Assembly: GCA_016195085.1 (NCBI GenBank)
Contig: JACQAG010000043.1
Coordinates: forward strand, 1 to 64,000
From: Pseudomonadota bacterium
GTDB taxonomy: Bacteria; Pseudomonadota; Alphaproteobacteria; SHVZ01
Length of the DNA: 64,000 nt
Direction of reading: 5' to 3'
Shown: positions 43,681 to 52,669 of the stretch, piece after piece
Layout: each line of letters opens with the position of its first letter
Position numbering within the stretch: the stretch's first letter is position 1
Made by a program: the position numbers and the translations under genes
The notes under the pieces: generated by a model
Told to the model about the DNA's origin: nothing
What the model saw: only the letters and a program-made list of their open reading frames with translations
The model's database searches: none

Positions 43681-44751
43681 ATGAGCAAATCGGGACCGGC
43701 ATCGGTCGAGTTTCGTGGCGTCACCAAGCGCTACGGGCAGATCGTCGCGGTGAACGCCGTATCGTTCACGGTCGAGCCCGGCAGTTTGGCGACGCTCCTG
43801 GGACCGTCGGGCTGCGGCAAGACCACCACCCTGCGCCTGGTCGCCGGCCTAGAGATCGCCAGCGAGGGCCAGATCCTGATCGGCGGCCGCGACGTGACGC
43901 GGCTTTCGGCCGCCGAGCGCGACGTCAGCATGGTGTTCCAGTCCTACGCGCTGTTTCCCCATATGAGCGTGCTGGAGAACGTCGCCTACGGGCCGATCGC
44001 GTCCGGCGAGCGCAAGGCCAAGGCGCACGACATGGCGCTGGAGAAGCTCGAGCTGGTGGGCTTGTCCGGGCTCGAGCGGCGCATGCCTTCCGAGCTGTCG
44101 GGCGGCCAGCAGCAGCGCGTCGCGGTCGCCCGCGCGCTGGTCTTGGAGCCGCAGGTCCTCTTGTTCGACGAACCGCTCTCCAATCTCGATGCCAAGCTCC
44201 GGCGCCAAGTGCGCGAAGACATCCGTGCCTTGCAGCGGAGCCTCGATCTGACCGTGGTCTATGTCACCCACGACCAGCAGGAGGCGCTCGCGGTCTCCGA
44301 CCAGGTGATCGTCATGTCGAACGCCGCCATCGCCCAGCATGGCTCTCCTCGGGAGCTCTATGAGGAGCCGGCCAATCTGTTCGTCGCCGACTTCATCGGC
44401 GATGCCAACATCATCGCCGTGGAGATCGAAGCGATCGTCGGCAATCAGGCGCGGGTTCGCCTCGGGCCGATCGAGCTCGAATTGCCGGCGCGCGGCGCCA
44501 GGAACGGCAAAGCCCACATCGCGGTTCGGCCGGAGTCGCTGCTGCTCGCCGTCGACCAACCCAATGAGGACGCGCTCCGGGGCCGCATCGCCAAGGCCGC
44601 CTATCTCGGGACCCACATGGAGTATTCGGTCGAGACCGCGCTGGGCGAGCTATTCGTGATCGACCGCCGCATCGCCCATCCGTTCGCCACCGGCACGGAT
44701 CTTTGGCTCTCTTTCGCCGATCACGGCATGACCCTGGTGCCGGAGCGGTAG
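43681..44751 (+). CDS. ABC transporter ATP-binding protein, FbpC/PotA-type
   Basis: A 356-aa cytoplasmic ATPase. Walker A LLGPSGCGKTTTLRL, Q-loop VFQSYALFPHMS, signature ELSGGQQQRVAVARAL, Walker B VLLFDEPLSNLDAKLR and H-loop VYVTHDQQEAL. A C-terminal TOBE-like domain follows (VRLGPIELELPARG, then IAVRPESLLLAV), as in iron, putrescine and sulfate ATPases. It is the third gene of the operon. ATG 43681 has the GCGCAGGTGCGGC upstream region in place of a strong site. Confidence 0.95.
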   Translation: MSKSGPASVEFRGVTKRYGQIVAVNAVSFTVEPGSLATLLGPSGCGKTTTLRLVAGLEIASEGQILIGGRDVTRLSAAERDVSMVFQSYALFPHMSVLENVAYGPIASGERKAKAHDMALEKLELVGLSGLERRMPSELSGGQQQRVAVARALVLEPQVLLFDEPLSNLDAKLRRQVREDIRALQRSLDLTVVYVTHDQQEALAVSDQVIVMSNAAIAQHGSPRELYEEPANLFVADFIGDANIIAVEIEAIVGNQARVRLGPIELELPARGARNGKAHIAVRPESLLLAVDQPNEDALRGRIAKAAYLGTHMEYSVETALGELFVIDRRIAHPFATGTDLWLSFADHGMTLVPER

Positions 44752-44761
44752 GCAGCGGCGC

Positions 44762-45079
44762 CTAGACTCTGACTGGTGCCAATGCGGTGCTTGGCCGGGA
44801 GCGTGATCGCAACCGGCGCTGCACGCCGCCTGTCGCGCACGGTGACGCAAATTGGCTGGGCACGGTCCCGCCCGCAGTGCCGGAGGCACCCGATCCCCGG
44901 CCGGCGTCCTGGGTCGCCTGCATCGCAGCCCGTTCCGTCAAGCCCAGCCAGGCTTGGCGAAGAAAGCCCCACAAGGCCTCCTCAGTGACACGGTCGCGCA
45001 GCATCACCGCCTGCATGACAGGGTCGGCAATCATCTCCGCGAGGCTAGGCTCCGGTCCCGCATCGGCATAGTCGCTCAT
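44762..45079 (-). CDS. small hypothetical protein with a conserved-looking N-terminus
   Basis: A 105-aa frame whose first 45 residues (EPSLAEMIADPVMQAVMLRD, then RVTEEALWGFLRQAWLGLT) look like a short family seen in alphaproteobacteria with a SLAELxADPxxQAVMxxDGV pattern, remembered and not searched. The C-terminal half is low-complexity and may be a frameshifted extension; a shorter product is possible. It is convergent with the iron ABC operon. Unknown function. Confidence 0.45.
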   Translation of the reverse strand: MSDYADAGPEPSLAEMIADPVMQAVMLRDRVTEEALWGFLRQAWLGLTERAAMQATQDAGRGSGASGTAGGTVPSQFASPCATGGVQRRLRSRSRPSTALAPVRV

Positions 45080-45254
45080 CGCTCATGCTCCCGGTTTCGG
45101 GTGCCCTCTCCATCACACGAGCCATGCTAGTCGCTCTAGAGGTGTCTAGTCCGACGCACAAAGGTGAAATCTTCCTTAATGAAACATGTCCATTCCGCCG
45201 CATTTGAGCGGTGATCGCAGATTTATTTAAGCATCCAGTGGGACGGCTGCGCTT
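45080..45254. other. spacer between small gene and GST, no gene seen
   Basis: Contains an AT-richer stretch (45150-45220, GAAATCTTCCTTAATGAAAC) that could hold the promoter of the small minus-strand gene at 44762-45079. No repeat or RNA is recognised. Confidence 0.4.
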
Positions 45255-45836
45255 CTAAGCCGGCAGCTCGTAGCCGATCGCCGCTTCGATCTCGCAGGTG
45301 CGTTGTACGGCAGGGCGGGCCATCATGCGCTCGTAGTGGCGGGAGAGGTTGGTGAACTCGCCTTGCGCCGGATTGAGCGAGTTGCGGAAGCGCCAATACA
45401 GGCGAAAGAGGTGGATGTCGGCGATCGAGTAGCGCCCGAGCGCCCACTCCCGGTTCCCCAAGCGCTGGTCGGCCATGGCGTACACGGCGCGGGCATGGTC
45501 GATCCCCTGTCGTCGCGCCGGATGGACCGCGGCGGCAAGGAACGACATCCACGAAATCGCCTGCGCTTCCGCTTCGCTATCGCCTTCGGGCAGCAAAGCC
45601 GCCGCGGGGTAGCGCTTCGCCAGATAGAACAGGATCGCGGCGACTTCGGTCAGCGGGCGTTCATCGATCAGCAGGGTCGGGACCTTGCCTTCCGGATTGA
45701 GCGCCAGATAGGCGGGCGCGCGGTTCTCCTTCTTCGCAAGCGAGATCGGCCGGCGCTCGAACGGTTGGCCGATCTCGTTGAGCGCGATGTGCGGCGCCAT
45801 CGAGCTCGTTCCCGGATCGAAGTAGAGCGTCAGCAT
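45255..45836 (-). CDS. glutathione S-transferase family protein
   Basis: A 193-aa GST. The thioredoxin-like N-terminal domain reads MLTLYFDPGTSSMAPHIALN, with the G-site LALNPEGKVPTLLIDERPLTE and EVAAILFYLAKR. The C-terminal helical domain ends RHYERMMARPAVQRTCEIEA. The Ser-Ser-Met arrangement near the start is seen in beta-class-like GSTs. ATG 45836 is chosen because GGAGGA is well placed upstream. It lies 36 bases from iolD on the same strand and might be co-transcribed with it. Substrate unknown. Confidence 0.88.
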   Translation of the reverse strand: MLTLYFDPGTSSMAPHIALNEIGQPFERRPISLAKKENRAPAYLALNPEGKVPTLLIDERPLTEVAAILFYLAKRYPAAALLPEGDSEAEAQAISWMSFLAAAVHPARRQGIDHARAVYAMADQRLGNREWALGRYSIADIHLFRLYWRFRNSLNPAQGEFTNLSRHYERMMARPAVQRTCEIEAAIGYELPA

Positions 45837-45871
45837 TGGCGTTCCTCCGATTGAGGTCCCACAGTACGGAT

Positions 45872-47686
45872 CTACGCGAGCCGCTGCCGCTTGCGCGCCC
45901 GTCGATAGTCGCTGGCTGCCCGCGTGCGCTCGCCGACCGGAACGTCCCACCAGGCTCCACCCTCGGCGGTGCCGCGATGGGGATCGGTATCGATCACGAT
46001 CACGCTCGTCCGCTTGGCCCGCTTGGCGCGGGCGAGGGCCGCCTCCAGCGCCGCGATGTCGGCGACCTTCTCGGATTGGGCACCCAGGCTTCGCGCATGC
46101 AGCACGAAATCGATATCGGGATCGGCCGCACCCAGGAGGTTGTTGAAGCGGGCGCCGCCGGTTGCCTGCTGCAGGCGGTGGATGCAGCCGAAGCCGCGAT
46201 TGTCGAGGAGCACGATGATGAGCTTAGCGCCGAGCGCCACTGAGGTGGCGATCTCGGAGTTGAGCATGAGGTAGCTGCCGTCGCCCACCAGCACATAGAC
46301 CTCGCGCTCGGGTGCCGCGAGCTTGGCGCCGAGACCGCCGGCGATCTCGTAGCCCATGCAGGAGAAACCGTATTCCAGGTGGTACTGCTTGGCGTCCTCG
46401 GCACGCCAGAGCTTGTGCAGCTCGCCCGGCAAGCCGCCCGCGGCGCACACCATGATGCTGGCGCGGCCGGCGGCCCGATTGACCGCCCCCAGAACCTGGC
46501 CGTCGCTGGGCAGGCCTCGGCTCGGCGGTTGCGTCAGCCGGGCGACATCCCTCCACCAGGCACGGGCGAGGCGGCGCGCGCGCGCCGTCCATCCCGACGG
46601 CGCCTTCCAGCGACCGAGACCCCTGCCCAAGGCGGCGATGCCCCGCTCGGCATCCGCGACCAGCGGCAAGGCACCGTGCTTGGCTGAATCGAAGCTGCCG
46701 ACATTGAGCTGGATGAGGCGCATGTTCGGATTGCGAAAGAGTGCCCGCGAGCCGGTGGTGAAATCGCTCAGCCGCGTGCCGACGGCAAGCACCACGTCGG
46801 CCTCCGCGGCGAGCTGATTGGCGGAAGCCGCACCGGTGACGCCGATGGCGCCGACATTGGCGGGGTCGTCCCAGGCGAGGCTGCCCTTGCCGGCCTGGGT
46901 CTCGCCCACCGGGAGTCCCCGAGACGCTGCGAGGTCGGCGAGACGGCGCTCAGCCTGGGAGTATTTGACCCCGCCGCCGGCGATCACCAGAGGCCGGCGC
47001 GCCGCCTTGAGGAGCATCAGCGCGTCGGCGAGCTCGCCGCGATCGGGCTCGGGCCGGCGCAACCGATGCAGCCGGGGCCGGAAGAATTCGCGGGGATAGT
47101 CGTAGCTTTCCGCCTGCACGTCCTGGGGCAAGGCGAGCGTGACCGGGCCGCAATCGACCGGGTCGGTGAGCACGCGGATGGCTTGCGGCAGGCATTCCAG
47201 GATCTGCTCCGGCCGGGTCAGCCGATCCCAATAGCGCGACACCGGCTTGAAGCAATCATTGGCGCTGATCGTCCCATCGCCGAAATCCTCGACCTGCTGC
47301 AGGACCGGGTCGGGTCGGCGCGAGGCGAAGATGTCGCCGGGCAGGAACAAGACGGGGAGCCGGTCGAGATGGGCGACGGCGGCGGCGGTGACCATGTTGG
47401 TGGCGCCGGGCCCGACCGAGCTGGTGCAGGCCATCATCCGGCGCCTGGCATGGGTCTTGGCATAGGCGATGGCGGCCATCGCCATCGCCTGCTCGTTGTG
47501 CGCGCGCAAGGTCGGCAGACTCTGCCGGTTGGCGTGGAGCGCCGGCCCCATGCCGGCGACATTGCCGTGACCGAAGATGGCAAAGACGCCGCCGAACAGC
47601 GGCACCCTGCTGCGCCCGATCTCCACCTGCTGCTGGGCCAGGTAGCGTAGGATGGCTTCCGCCATGGTGAGCCGGATGGTCGGCAT
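45872..47686 (-). CDS. iolD: 3D-(3,5/4)-trihydroxycyclohexane-1,2-dione acylhydrolase IolD
   Basis: A 604-aa thiamine-diphosphate enzyme. N-terminal MPTIRLTMAEAILRYLAQQQ with pyrimidine-binding NEQAMAMAAIAYAKTHARRR and SSVGPGATNM, a central domain, and the C-terminal TPP motif region VGDGSYLMLNSEIATSVALG with LIIVLLDNRGFGCIHRLQQA. Length and N-terminus match IolD, which hydrolyses the ring diketone in the myo-inositol pathway, better than acetolactate synthase. ATG 47686 follows GGGAGGGAT. It is divergent from iolG with a 116-base spacer. Confidence 0.92.
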   Translation of the reverse strand: MPTIRLTMAEAILRYLAQQQVEIGRSRVPLFGGVFAIFGHGNVAGMGPALHANRQSLPTLRAHNEQAMAMAAIAYAKTHARRRMMACTSSVGPGATNMVTAAAVAHLDRLPVLFLPGDIFASRRPDPVLQQVEDFGDGTISANDCFKPVSRYWDRLTRPEQILECLPQAIRVLTDPVDCGPVTLALPQDVQAESYDYPREFFRPRLHRLRRPEPDRGELADALMLLKAARRPLVIAGGGVKYSQAERRLADLAASRGLPVGETQAGKGSLAWDDPANVGAIGVTGAASANQLAAEADVVLAVGTRLSDFTTGSRALFRNPNMRLIQLNVGSFDSAKHGALPLVADAERGIAALGRGLGRWKAPSGWTARARRLARAWWRDVARLTQPPSRGLPSDGQVLGAVNRAAGRASIMVCAAGGLPGELHKLWRAEDAKQYHLEYGFSCMGYEIAGGLGAKLAAPEREVYVLVGDGSYLMLNSEIATSVALGAKLIIVLLDNRGFGCIHRLQQATGGARFNNLLGAADPDIDFVLHARSLGAQSEKVADIAALEAALARAKRAKRTSVIVIDTDPHRGTAEGGAWWDVPVGERTRAASDYRRARKRQRLA

Positions 47687-47802
47687 GAATGATCCCTCCC
47701 CTTGGGGCCGGTGATTGCTGGCGCCCGGCCGACGCAACCCTTATATACCGCAGCTTCACTGCACGATGCCGTTCCCTTGGTGAGGGGAGGCGAGGGGGGA
47801 AA

Positions 47803-48804
47803 ATGCTCGATTTTGCCCAGTTCGGCGCGGGCCGCATCGGCGCCATCCATGCCGGAAACATCGCCCGCAGCGACCGGGCGCGGCTGCGCTATGTCGTCGA
47901 CGTCAATCGCGTCGCGGCGGAGCGGCTGGCCGAGCGGCACGGCGCGAAGGCGACCGATGTGGAGACCGCACTCGCCGATCCCAGGGTGAAGGCCGTGCTG
48001 ATCGCCTCCTCGACCGACACGCACGCGGATTTGGCGATGGCGGCGGCGCGTGCCGGCAAGGCGATCTTCTGCGAGAAGCCGATCGACTTATCCTTGAAGC
48101 GTGTGGACCAGTGCCTCGCCGTGCTGAAGCGCACCGGCGCGCCCATGCATGTGGGTTTCAATCGCCGGTTCGATCCCAGCTTCAAGGCGGTGCATGATCG
48201 CATCGCCGCCGGCGCCATCGGCACGGTCGAGCAGGTGATCATCACCAGCCGCGACCCCGGCCTGCCGCCGGTCGAGTACATCAAGGTCTCCGGCGGCCAG
48301 TTTCGCGACATGACCATCCATGACTTCGACATGGCGCGCTGGCTCCTGGGCGAGGAGCCGAGCGAGGTCTATGCCACCGGGTCATGCCTGGTCGATCCCA
48401 AGCTGGCGAAGCTCGGGGATACCGACTCGGTGATGGTGGTGATGCGCACGGCCTCCGGCCGGCTCTGCCACATCAACAACAGCCGGCGAGCCGCCTACGG
48501 GTACGATCAAAGGATCGAGGTGCACGGCTCGATGGGCATGCTTCAGGCCGGCAACCAGACCCCGACCATGGTGACCTTGGCCGACGCCAATGCGGTCAGC
48601 GCCGACAAGCCGCTGCATTTCTTCCTGGAGCGCTATGTCGATGCCTACCGCCACGAGCTGGACGCGGTCATCGATGCGATCCTGGCCAAGCGGAAGATGC
48701 CGGTCGGTCCCGAGAACGGAAGGCAGGCCCTGGTCCTGGCCGAGGCCGCGATCAAATCCCTGCAGAGCGGCAAGCCGGTCAAGGTGGCGCCGCCGCGACT
48801 GTAG
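47803..48804 (+). CDS. iolG: inositol 2-dehydrogenase IolG
   Basis: A 333-aa GFO/IDH/MocA oxidoreductase. The NAD-binding motif is FAQFGAGRIGAIHAGNIA, with EKPIDLSLK and the catalytic region GGQFRDMTIHDFDMARWLLG (the conserved Lys-Pro, Asp and His). The family oxidises myo-inositol to scyllo-inosose, the first step before IolE/IolD. ATG 47803 (MLDFAQFGAG) sits 6 bases after GGGGGGA. The divergent arrangement with iolD implies a shared control region at 47687-47802, which may bind an RpiR-type regulator (inference). Confidence 0.9.
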   Translation: MLDFAQFGAGRIGAIHAGNIARSDRARLRYVVDVNRVAAERLAERHGAKATDVETALADPRVKAVLIASSTDTHADLAMAAARAGKAIFCEKPIDLSLKRVDQCLAVLKRTGAPMHVGFNRRFDPSFKAVHDRIAAGAIGTVEQVIITSRDPGLPPVEYIKVSGGQFRDMTIHDFDMARWLLGEEPSEVYATGSCLVDPKLAKLGDTDSVMVVMRTASGRLCHINNSRRAAYGYDQRIEVHGSMGMLQAGNQTPTMVTLADANAVSADKPLHFFLERYVDAYRHELDAVIDAILAKRKMPVGPENGRQALVLAEAAIKSLQSGKPVKVAPPRL

Positions 48805-49049
48805 GTCTGTAGCGCTCGCTCGCTGGCGAAACGCACTCAGACAAGATAGGGACTACATTTGTATACGGTAGTTGATGTTGCAGTTACTATCGAATTTTAT
48901 TTCCGCATAGTATTAGTGCCCAACTGCAAATATCGAGACAAATTATTAATTCAGAGGAGTGCGCAGCATTACCATTTAAAATTGTTGCGAGCATGGTAGC
49001 ATGAGGCGCCGCTAATGAACCTGAGCGAAGCGATTGGTGGAAGATCGCA
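48805..49049. other. AT-rich spacer upstream of the small-protein/ImmA pair
   Basis: It is strikingly AT-rich next to its neighbours (TGTATACGGTAGTTGATGTT, then AATTTTATTTCCGCATAG, AAATTATTAATTC). It probably marks the edge of an inserted segment and holds the promoter. An ATG at 49015 opens a different frame and is not the gene start. Confidence 0.45.
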
Positions 49050-49466
49050 TTGGCGAGCCGGGACGAAACTCAGCCGCTTCGGGTCTATGATGCTGGAGAG
49101 CGGCGCTTTAAGCATAAGGGGCAATCCTCCAAGGCCGAGATTCGCTTTGACCCTCGAAGTCCTAAACGCGCAATTGGCATTTGCCCGAACAACATTTCCG
49201 ATGCGCAAAAGGTGGAGCTGCTCAATGGGGCGATAGAAGTCGAAAGCGACCTGCGTGAAGGGCAGTGGCCGTCCCGGCTGTACAACGTTCACCGAGGAGC
49301 TATTTACGAGGCGCGGACCACGACGGCGGGAAGGTCGTACCATGGTTACCCTTATCGTGGTCGGCTAAGACGAGAATTGATTGATCTCTTACGGCAGATT
49401 GCTGCGAACAAGGATTGTCTCGATGAATTCGAGAAATGGGTCGATGAGCATATAAGCCAGTCATGA
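49050..49466 (+). CDS. small protein partner of ImmA/IrrE-type protease
   Basis: A 138-aa protein. The visible natural region includes QPLRVYDAGERRFKHKGQSS, then AIGICPNNISDAQKVELLNG, WPSRLYNVHRGAIYEARTTT and YHGYPYRGRLRRELIDLLRQ. The only available start is TTG 49050; codons between 49005 and 49049 also look coding, so the true start may be non-canonical or the gene 5' end damaged. Its TGA overlaps the ATG of the next gene (ATGA), so they are translated together. A recurring pairing of such proteins with ImmA/IrrE proteins is remembered, not verified. Function unknown. Confidence 0.6.
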   Translation: MASRDETQPLRVYDAGERRFKHKGQSSKAEIRFDPRSPKRAIGICPNNISDAQKVELLNGAIEVESDLREGQWPSRLYNVHRGAIYEARTTTAGRSYHGYPYRGRLRRELIDLLRQIAANKDCLDEFEKWVDEHISQS

Positions 49467-50932
49467 TCCCTACGATCCGTAACGCTCGCGCTTTGTCATT
49501 TGCTATCCGGTGGCGACCTATTGACGCTCCGGGGAAGGCAAGCAATCACGCCGATATCGAACTCAGAATCGACGATACACGCATTTGGCCCTCGGGTCAG
49601 GTTGATGACAGTTTTGCATGGTTTGCCGACGAGCTACTTGCGCATTTGACGGAGTATTGGAAGGCACTGGTGTTGCAACAGACCTATCCTGGTTCGTTGC
49701 AACCACCCTATCCTTCGGCTTTGCGGCACGAAGCGAACATCAGCTCCGTGTCAGCTAGCCAGGAGATCGCTCGAAAGCTTGCTCAGGAAGTCGACGATTT
49801 TGAGACGGCGCACAATCTGGCGTCGGCCTTCGGAGGTATTTCAGGGATCCCCTCCCTATGGTTGGTACGCGAAGAAATGGCAATGGTTGTCGAACCAGAA
49901 GGGCGCAATCCATATCGTGTGCCTCTTAGCGGCGCGATCACGGCACTCAACAATGTTGGTGACGAAATATGCGTCCGCCTTCGCGACAGCGGTGATAGCA
50001 GATGGAGTGCAATAATTGCTGCGTGGGAGTCCAGAAACGGAGGCGATTCGGTTCGGATTCAGTCGTTCGCAATAGGGCAAGATTTGGAGACCACTCGTGC
50101 GTTGATTCACGACCGCTTTCTCGCTTCGCCTAACTCAGTCATTGATGCGAGCAATGACAACGACGAACTCAAGATCGCGGCGCGCATGTCAGGCATCCTC
50201 ACAATTGCGGAAATAGAAGCTATTTTGAGGGAAGTCAGGTCTTGTGGACTTCGGCAAACGGACACTCTCGACCGACTTTCTCAAGAAGCACTCGACTTTG
50301 CTGATGATGACAGAACGGATAGCCTAATTCATGAGGCCGGCATTCGTGCGGCGAAATGGTTGCGTCAGAAGCTCGTGCTGCGGCCGGTGGACATAAGTGA
50401 TCCATTCAAATTTCTGGCAGATCACAATGTCGATGTTAGAGAGCGATCACTCAATTCGCCGGAGGTCGACGCAATTGCTTGTTGGGGACCACGCCACGGT
50501 CCGGCGATTATCATCAACCGAACGTCGCGGCGTCACAAGACACCGTATACAGGTCCGATGGCGCGTGCCGGTGCGATTCGCGCGACTGCTGCTCATGAAA
50601 TCTGTCACCTGTTGTTCGATCGCGGGCACACACTTCCTGCGGCAGAGGTGCTTGGTGGTCGAGTAGCTCATTGGGTGGAGCAGCGTGCTCGTGCCTTCGC
50701 TGCTGCGTTCCTATTGCTGCCCTCAGTTGCTGCGGATAAGTGGCACGCGCATGGACGCCCCATGGATGAAGAAGGTGTAAACAAAGCTCTAACGGCTCTC
50801 TGTGCACGCTATCAAGTTACTAAGAGCATCGCGGCGTGGCAGCTCGAGCATGGTCTCGGCTCGGAGGTTAATCCTCAATTGAAACGAATTCTCGACCGCG
50901 TCGCACCAAATCGGTACGCGGCTCTGCCCTAA
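49463..50932 (+). CDS. ImmA/IrrE family metallo-endopeptidase
   Basis: A 489-aa protein. The HExxH zinc motif is AAHEICHLLFDRG (about residue 377), followed by EQRARAFAAAFLLLPS, the ImmA/IrrE third-ligand region. The 330-residue N-terminal part (IEAILREVRSCGLRQTDTLD) is unknown. ImmA-type peptidases cut repressors of mobile elements; IrrE controls the DNA-damage response. No repressor gene is adjacent, but the coupled small protein at 49050 could be the substrate or partner. GC is lower than in neighbours, indicating acquisition. Its stop overlaps the convergent stop of the Na/Pi gene by four bases. Confidence 0.8.
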   Translation: MIPTIRNARALSFAIRWRPIDAPGKASNHADIELRIDDTRIWPSGQVDDSFAWFADELLAHLTEYWKALVLQQTYPGSLQPPYPSALRHEANISSVSASQEIARKLAQEVDDFETAHNLASAFGGISGIPSLWLVREEMAMVVEPEGRNPYRVPLSGAITALNNVGDEICVRLRDSGDSRWSAIIAAWESRNGGDSVRIQSFAIGQDLETTRALIHDRFLASPNSVIDASNDNDELKIAARMSGILTIAEIEAILREVRSCGLRQTDTLDRLSQEALDFADDDRTDSLIHEAGIRAAKWLRQKLVLRPVDISDPFKFLADHNVDVRERSLNSPEVDAIACWGPRHGPAIIINRTSRRHKTPYTGPMARAGAIRATAAHEICHLLFDRGHTLPAAEVLGGRVAHWVEQRARAFAAAFLLLPSVAADKWHAHGRPMDEEGVNKALTALCARYQVTKSIAAWQLEHGLGSEVNPQLKRILDRVAPNRYAALP

Positions 50933-52590
50933 GCCTGGGGCGCGGGCTCGGTTGCGAGCCGACTTTGGCGGAGCTCGCCCGTCTGCTCGAGGATGGGATA
51001 GGCGACCGAGGTCAGATGCGAGTGGATGCGCTTCAGGTCGCGCAGGATGTCGAGATGCAAGGAGCTCGTCTCGATGCTCTCGATCCGCCCGCTCCGGAGC
51101 CGCTCCAGATGCCGCTCGGCGGCGGCGCGCTCGCGCTCGCGGAACTGCACCTTCTCCTCCAGAAGCTGGCGCGCCATCTTGACGTCGCCCCCCATGAAGA
51201 GCGCCAGCGATAGCCTGAGCGTGTTCAGGACCGAGGCATGCAGGTCTTCGATTTCCCGCAGGCCCTCATCGGAGAAGCTGAGGCGGTGCTTCATCTTCTT
51301 GACCGCGAGCTCTATCAGGTTCTTGTCGATGATGTCGCCGATATGCTCGAGGTTGGTGGTGAAGGCGATGATCTCCATGCAGCGTCTGCCGTCGGTATCG
51401 CCCATGGCCTCGCGGCTCACCTGGGTCAGATAGAGCTTGATCGCCTCGTGCAGGCTGTCGACCACATCGTCCCGCCGCGAGATCTCGTCGGCGAGCTTGC
51501 GGTCGGCGCTCTTGAAGACCTTGAGCGTGTCGCGCAGCATGCCTTCCAGAGTATCGCCCATGCGCAAGGTCTCGCGCGCCGCCGCGGCGATCGCGAGCGG
51601 CGGGCTGTCGATCGCCATCGGATCGAGGTAGCGCGGCTTACGCGGGTCATCCGGGTGCGGCGTGGCCGGCAGGAGACGCGTCGCAAGGCGCGCCGCAATC
51701 GGCAACAGCGGCAGGAAGACGATGGCCAGGGTTACGTTGAATAGCGTGTGGAAATTGACGACCTGGCGGCCGATATCGGGCTCGAGCAGCGCGACCCACG
51801 GCCCGATGGTGTCGAGCAAGGGCATGGCGACGAGGACGCCTGCGGTCCGGAATCCGAGATTGCCGACGGTGACGCGGCGTGCCTGCACGTCGCCGCCCCA
51901 GGTCGCCAGCACGGCGGGCAAGGCGCCGCCGAGATTAGCGCCCAGCACCAGCACGAAGGCGAGCCCGATGGGCACCAGACCCACCTGGGCCAAGGTCATC
52001 ACCAGGAGGATGATGGCGAGGCTGGAATGGGCGAGCCAGGTCAGGCCGATGGCGACGATGAGCGCCAGCAGCGGCTCGCCGCCGAGGGCCTGCAGCACGT
52101 CCTGCAGCACCTCGGAATGGCGGACCGGCTCCGAGGCGGCGACGATGAGACGGAGGGCCAGCAGCATGAGGCCAAGCCCGATCACCGCCCGGCCGAGGTC
52201 GCGCCAGCGGGTGGACGAGCTGACCATGAAGGCGGCGACGCCGGCCAAAACCAGAAGCGGCGACAGCCAGCCGAGGTCGATCGACAAGGCCTGGGCCACG
52301 AGCGAGGTGCCGACATCGGCCCCCAGCATCACCGCCAAGGCCGGGGCGGTCGCCACCAAGCCGCGCTCGGCGAAGGAGGCGGTCATCAGCGCGGTGGCCG
52401 TGCTGCTCTGCAGGAGGCCGGTCACCGCAAAGCCGGCGCCGAAGGCGGACAGGCGATTGCGCAAGCCGACGCCGACCGCCCGTCTCAGATCCGCCCCGAA
52501 GGCTCTAAGCACGCCGGTGCGGACCATCCTCAGGCCCCACAACAGGAGGGCGACACCGCCCAGGAGATGGATCAGAACCGAAGTGCCCAA
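50929..52590 (-). CDS. Na/Pi-cotransporter family protein with PhoU-like C-terminus
   Basis: A 553-aa membrane protein. Two inverted Na/Pi (NptA/PNaS) repeats hold the QSSTATALM motif (GLLQSSTATALMTAS) and a second segment HSSLAIILLVMTLA. About nine hydrophobic helices cover residues 1-300. The C-terminal 200 residues are helical and PhoU-like (DTLKVFKSADRKLADEISRR, then EIIAFTTNLEHIGDIIDKNL). The family moves phosphate with sodium in or out. ATG 52590 is the likely start. It is convergent with the ImmA/IrrE gene. Confidence 0.9.
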   Translation of the reverse strand: MGTSVLIHLLGGVALLLWGLRMVRTGVLRAFGADLRRAVGVGLRNRLSAFGAGFAVTGLLQSSTATALMTASFAERGLVATAPALAVMLGADVGTSLVAQALSIDLGWLSPLLVLAGVAAFMVSSSTRWRDLGRAVIGLGLMLLALRLIVAASEPVRHSEVLQDVLQALGGEPLLALIVAIGLTWLAHSSLAIILLVMTLAQVGLVPIGLAFVLVLGANLGGALPAVLATWGGDVQARRVTVGNLGFRTAGVLVAMPLLDTIGPWVALLEPDIGRQVVNFHTLFNVTLAIVFLPLLPIAARLATRLLPATPHPDDPRKPRYLDPMAIDSPPLAIAAAARETLRMGDTLEGMLRDTLKVFKSADRKLADEISRRDDVVDSLHEAIKLYLTQVSREAMGDTDGRRCMEIIAFTTNLEHIGDIIDKNLIELAVKKMKHRLSFSDEGLREIEDLHASVLNTLRLSLALFMGGDVKMARQLLEEKVQFRERERAAAERHLERLRSGRIESIETSSLHLDILRDLKRIHSHLTSVAYPILEQTGELRQSRLATEPAPQA

Positions 52591-52669
52591 GGACCGATAA
52601 CCTCGCCGGAAAAGTTATCCACAATGACTTGTTGGCAGTTTTTCATAAATCTGTAACAATAAGAATATC

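Noticed and set aside
43080-43727. Minus-strand open frames under the iron permease and ATPase
   Set aside because: His/Asp/Gln-rich shadow sequences produced by GC-rich coding on the other strand.
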